This document shows positions 62,069-64,000 of a stretch of 64,000 nucleotides of DNA, piece by piece. A program made the position numbers and the translations under genes. The notes under the pieces were generated by a model. That model saw only the letters and a program-made list of their open reading frames with translations, had not been told where the DNA came from and made no database searches. This DNA comes from ZC4RG20 sp963782445 (GTDB taxonomy: Bacteria; Pseudomonadota; Gammaproteobacteria; Steroidobacterales; Rariloculaceae), in assembly GCA_963782445.1 (NCBI GenBank), contig CAWAJM010000001.1:1674001-1738000 (forward strand), given 5' to 3'. Each line of letters opens with the position of its first letter. Position 1 is the first letter of the stretch.

Positions 62069-63816
62069 ATGTCTCTGCCCCGCTCACTGTCGAAGGCGTC
62101 GGCAAGGCATTTCTCGGCGCGGGCCGAGAAGTCCGAGCTCTCGATAACGTTTCATTCGAGCTGCAGTCTGGCCGCGTCACCGGTTTGATTGGCGCCGACG
62201 GCGCCGGCAAGACGACCCTCATGCGCCTGGCGGCGGCGCTGTTGCTGCCGGACACGGGCAGGCTATCGGTGCTCGGAAGCGATACTCGTAGCCGGCCCGA
62301 GGAGGTGCAGGCGGCCGTGGGCTACATGCCGCAGCACTTCGGTTTGTATCAGGATCTAACCGTACAGGAGAACCTCGATCTCTACGCCGCCCTACAGGGT
62401 GTTGCGACGAAGGAACGCCCGGCTCGTTACGCGGAGCTGATGAGGATGACCGGCCTTGGGCCGTTCGGACGACGCCTGGCTGGCAAGCTTTCCGGCGGAA
62501 TGAAGCAAAAGCTCGGTCTCGCCTGCGCCCTTGTGCGCGCGCCCCACCTCCTGCTGCTCGACGAACCCACCGTCGGAGTCGATCCGGTCTCCCGACGCGA
62601 GTTGTGGCAAATCGTCTATCGCCTGGTCGAGGAAACCGGCATGACGGTCCTCTTGAGCACCGCGTACCTCGACGAAGCGGAGCGTTGTCACGACATACTG
62701 CTCTTGCATCGGGGGAAGCTCCTCGGGCACGGTGCACCCGCTGAGTTCAGCAAGAAGCTCGCCGGCCGTACGTTCTTGGTCAGCGCAGCGAGTCTCAACA
62801 AGCGTCGGCTGCAGGGTGTGCTCAGCGACACGCGGGGTGTGCTCGACGCGGTCATCGTCGGCGACGGCGTGCGCGTCGTCACGGCGTCGGCTGGAGTAGA
62901 TGTCGTCCCGCAATCTCTGGCTGGCGCGACGCTCTCCGTTCTCGCGGCGCCGCCCCGCTTCGAAGACGCGTTCGTGACCAGCTTGGGCGCCCAACGCAGC
63001 GGCGGCACCAGATCGATGGGGGCTCTAGCCGCGGAGGCGTCGGACCGTGCCGGCGATCGGCCCGCCATTGAGGTGGACAAAGTACGCCGCATGTTCGGAG
63101 ACTTCTGCGCCGTTAAGGACGTGACCTTTAGTGTGCAGCGCGGCGAGATTTTTGGCCTCCTCGGCGCCAACGGGGCCGGCAAGACGACCTTGTTTCGGAT
63201 GCTGTGTGGGCTGTTGCCGGTATCCGCCGGGCGTGCCAGCGTGGCCGGCGCCGATCTGCGCACTGCGCGGGCGCGCGCACGCGCGCGTGTCGGCTACATG
63301 GCGCAGAGGTTTTCGCTCTATGCCGACTTGTCGGTGCAGCAGAATCTCGAATTCTTTTCCAACGCCTACGGTCTGCCGCGTAAGCTGCGCCGTGAACGGG
63401 TTGCATGGGCGCTAGACACCTTCGACTTCGCGACCATGGTCGATACGCGCGCGCGGGAACTTCCGCTAGGTTACCAACAACGATTGGCGCTGGCCGCTGC
63501 GCTGATGCATCGCCCCGAAGTCCTGTTTCTCGATGAGCCGACATCCGGCGTGGATCCGGTCGCCAGACGCGAGTTCTGGGGCCAAATCAACGTATTGGTC
63601 GAATCCGGTGTGACCGTGCTGGTCACCACTCACTTCATGGAGGAAGCCGAGTTCTGTGATCGGCTGGTCATCATGGCGGAGGGTGAGATTCTCGCGGCCG
63701 GGACGCCGGCGCAGATCAAAGCGGTGGCCGGTAAGCCCGGAGCTGCCGCGCCGAGTATCGAGGGCGCCTTCATTACGCTGATCGAACGACACGAGACGGC
63801 GGAGAGGGCGGCATGA
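62065..63816 (+). CDS. Duplicated ABC transporter ATPase (YbhF type)
   Basis: 583 residues, two fused ATP-binding domains. First: GADGAGKTT (Walker A), LSGGMKQKLGLA, LLLLDEPTVGVD. Second: LGANGAGKTT, LPLGYQQRLALA, VLFLDEPTSGVD. The second signature (LPLGYQQR) departs from LSGGQ, common in YbhF. It powers a YbhGFSR-like exporter. Overlaps the adaptor and the permease genes. Confidence 0.93.
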   Translation: MNVSAPLTVEGVGKAFLGAGREVRALDNVSFELQSGRVTGLIGADGAGKTTLMRLAAALLLPDTGRLSVLGSDTRSRPEEVQAAVGYMPQHFGLYQDLTVQENLDLYAALQGVATKERPARYAELMRMTGLGPFGRRLAGKLSGGMKQKLGLACALVRAPHLLLLDEPTVGVDPVSRRELWQIVYRLVEETGMTVLLSTAYLDEAERCHDILLLHRGKLLGHGAPAEFSKKLAGRTFLVSAASLNKRRLQGVLSDTRGVLDAVIVGDGVRVVTASAGVDVVPQSLAGATLSVLAAPPRFEDAFVTSLGAQRSGGTRSMGALAAEASDRAGDRPAIEVDKVRRMFGDFCAVKDVTFSVQRGEIFGLLGANGAGKTTLFRMLCGLLPVSAGRASVAGADLRTARARARARVGYMAQRFSLYADLSVQQNLEFFSNAYGLPRKLRRERVAWALDTFDFATMVDTRARELPLGYQQRLALAAALMHRPEVLFLDEPTSGVDPVARREFWGQINVLVESGVTVLVTTHFMEEAEFCDRLVIMAEGEILAAGTPAQIKAVAGKPGAAAPSIEGAFITLIERHETAERAA

Positions 63817-64000
63817 ACCTCTCGATCGGCCGACCCGGCAGCGCCATGCGGCTCTCGGCCCTTGTACGCAAGGAGGCATTGCAGATTCTGCGCGATCCTT
63901 CCAGCCTCGCCATCGCCTTCGTCATGCCTCTCATCCTATTGTGGTTATTTGGCTATGGCGTGTCGCTGGACGCGCGCAATGTGCCGCTGGCTCTCGTGGT
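63813..64000 (+). CDS. ABC-2 type permease (3' partial)
   Basis: First 62 codons only. ATG overlaps the previous stop (ATGA). LVRKEALQILRDPSSLAIAF and MPLILLWLFGYGVSLDARN match the start of YbhS/YbhR-type permeases. Continues past the window end. Confidence 0.88.
   Translation, partial: MNLSIGRPGSAMRLSALVRKEALQILRDPSSLAIAFVMPLILLWLFGYGVSLDARNVPLALV

Noticed and set aside
1..64000. CRISPR arrays, rRNA genes and complete insertion sequences
   Set aside because: No regularly spaced direct repeats with unique spacers, no rRNA-like blocks and no DDE transposase genes were found; the repeats seen are attachment sites, operators or hairpins.

Overview
The two ends of the window look chromosomal and proteobacterial. 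At the left are the last two genes of a respiratory complex I operon (nuoM, partial, and nuoN), a terminator, a sigma70-type promoter and an initiator tRNA-fMet. At the right are a 5'-truncated outer-membrane gene, a DUF308/HdeD-like membrane protein and an HlyD-ABC exporter operon that runs off the end. The nuo sequences and the tRNA-fMet next to nuoN suggest a gammaproteobacterium. That is an inference, not a proof.

Nearly everything between (about 2.75-59.34 kb, 56.6 kb) reads as one integrated mobile element inserted into the 3' end of tRNA-fMet. A large serine recombinase sits at the left edge and its last codons are antisense to the tRNA. The tRNA 3' end is repeated at 59329-59347 (18/19 identical). 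An exact 13-base inverted repeat (2761-2773 and 59314-59326) would come together around the core in the excised circle as a symmetric attP. The element carries mobC, a relaxase, a VirD4/TraG-type coupling protein and a hairpin-rich oriT candidate between divergent transfer operons, but no mating-pair apparatus. It is best described as an integrative and mobilizable element (IME).

Layout of the element: (1) 2.7-7.2 kb, the serine recombinase, small proteins, and a fossil tyrosine-integrase module (integrase frameshifted by a 4-bp duplication, beside a tRNA-Pro 3' half flanked by paired arm-like repeats). (2) 7.2-22 kb, a defence block: an unknown protein and a degenerate Fic protein behind an operator array, then a type I restriction-modification operon (extra half-S, M, S, R) running without a break into a YgjP-type metallopeptidase, a Shedu-like nuclease, an SF2 helicase, a small Zn-finger-like protein and a SIR2 protein. 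(3) 22-37 kb, accessory genes: DUF2958, a frameshifted RadC-like gene, an actinobacterial-type valyl-tRNA synthetase, a resolvase, nuclease-like and Schlafen/AlbA_2-like proteins, a DUF3841-like protein and a strongly folded non-coding leader. (4) 37-43 kb, a tightly overlapping STAS-like / unknown / Cys-rich / GHKL-ATPase operon and a PD-(D/E)XK nuclease. (5) 43-55 kb, ArdC antirestriction, small conserved genes with shared leaders, ankyrin and J-domain proteins, coupling protein, small DNA-binding-type proteins (one ending in an SSB-like tail), oriT and the Mob genes. (6) 55-59.3 kb, a porin, a catalytically degraded tyrosine recombinase and another nuclease-like protein next to the right end.

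The element combines mobilization, antirestriction and several layers of probable anti-phage defence. The strongest candidates for undescribed systems are the YgjP-Shedu-helicase-Zn finger-SIR2 cassette (16.8-22.0 kb), the STAS/GHKL operon (38.4-41.2 kb), the cargo valyl-tRNA synthetase and the single-gene nuclease candidates. All function calls rest on motif reading alone; no database search was possible.
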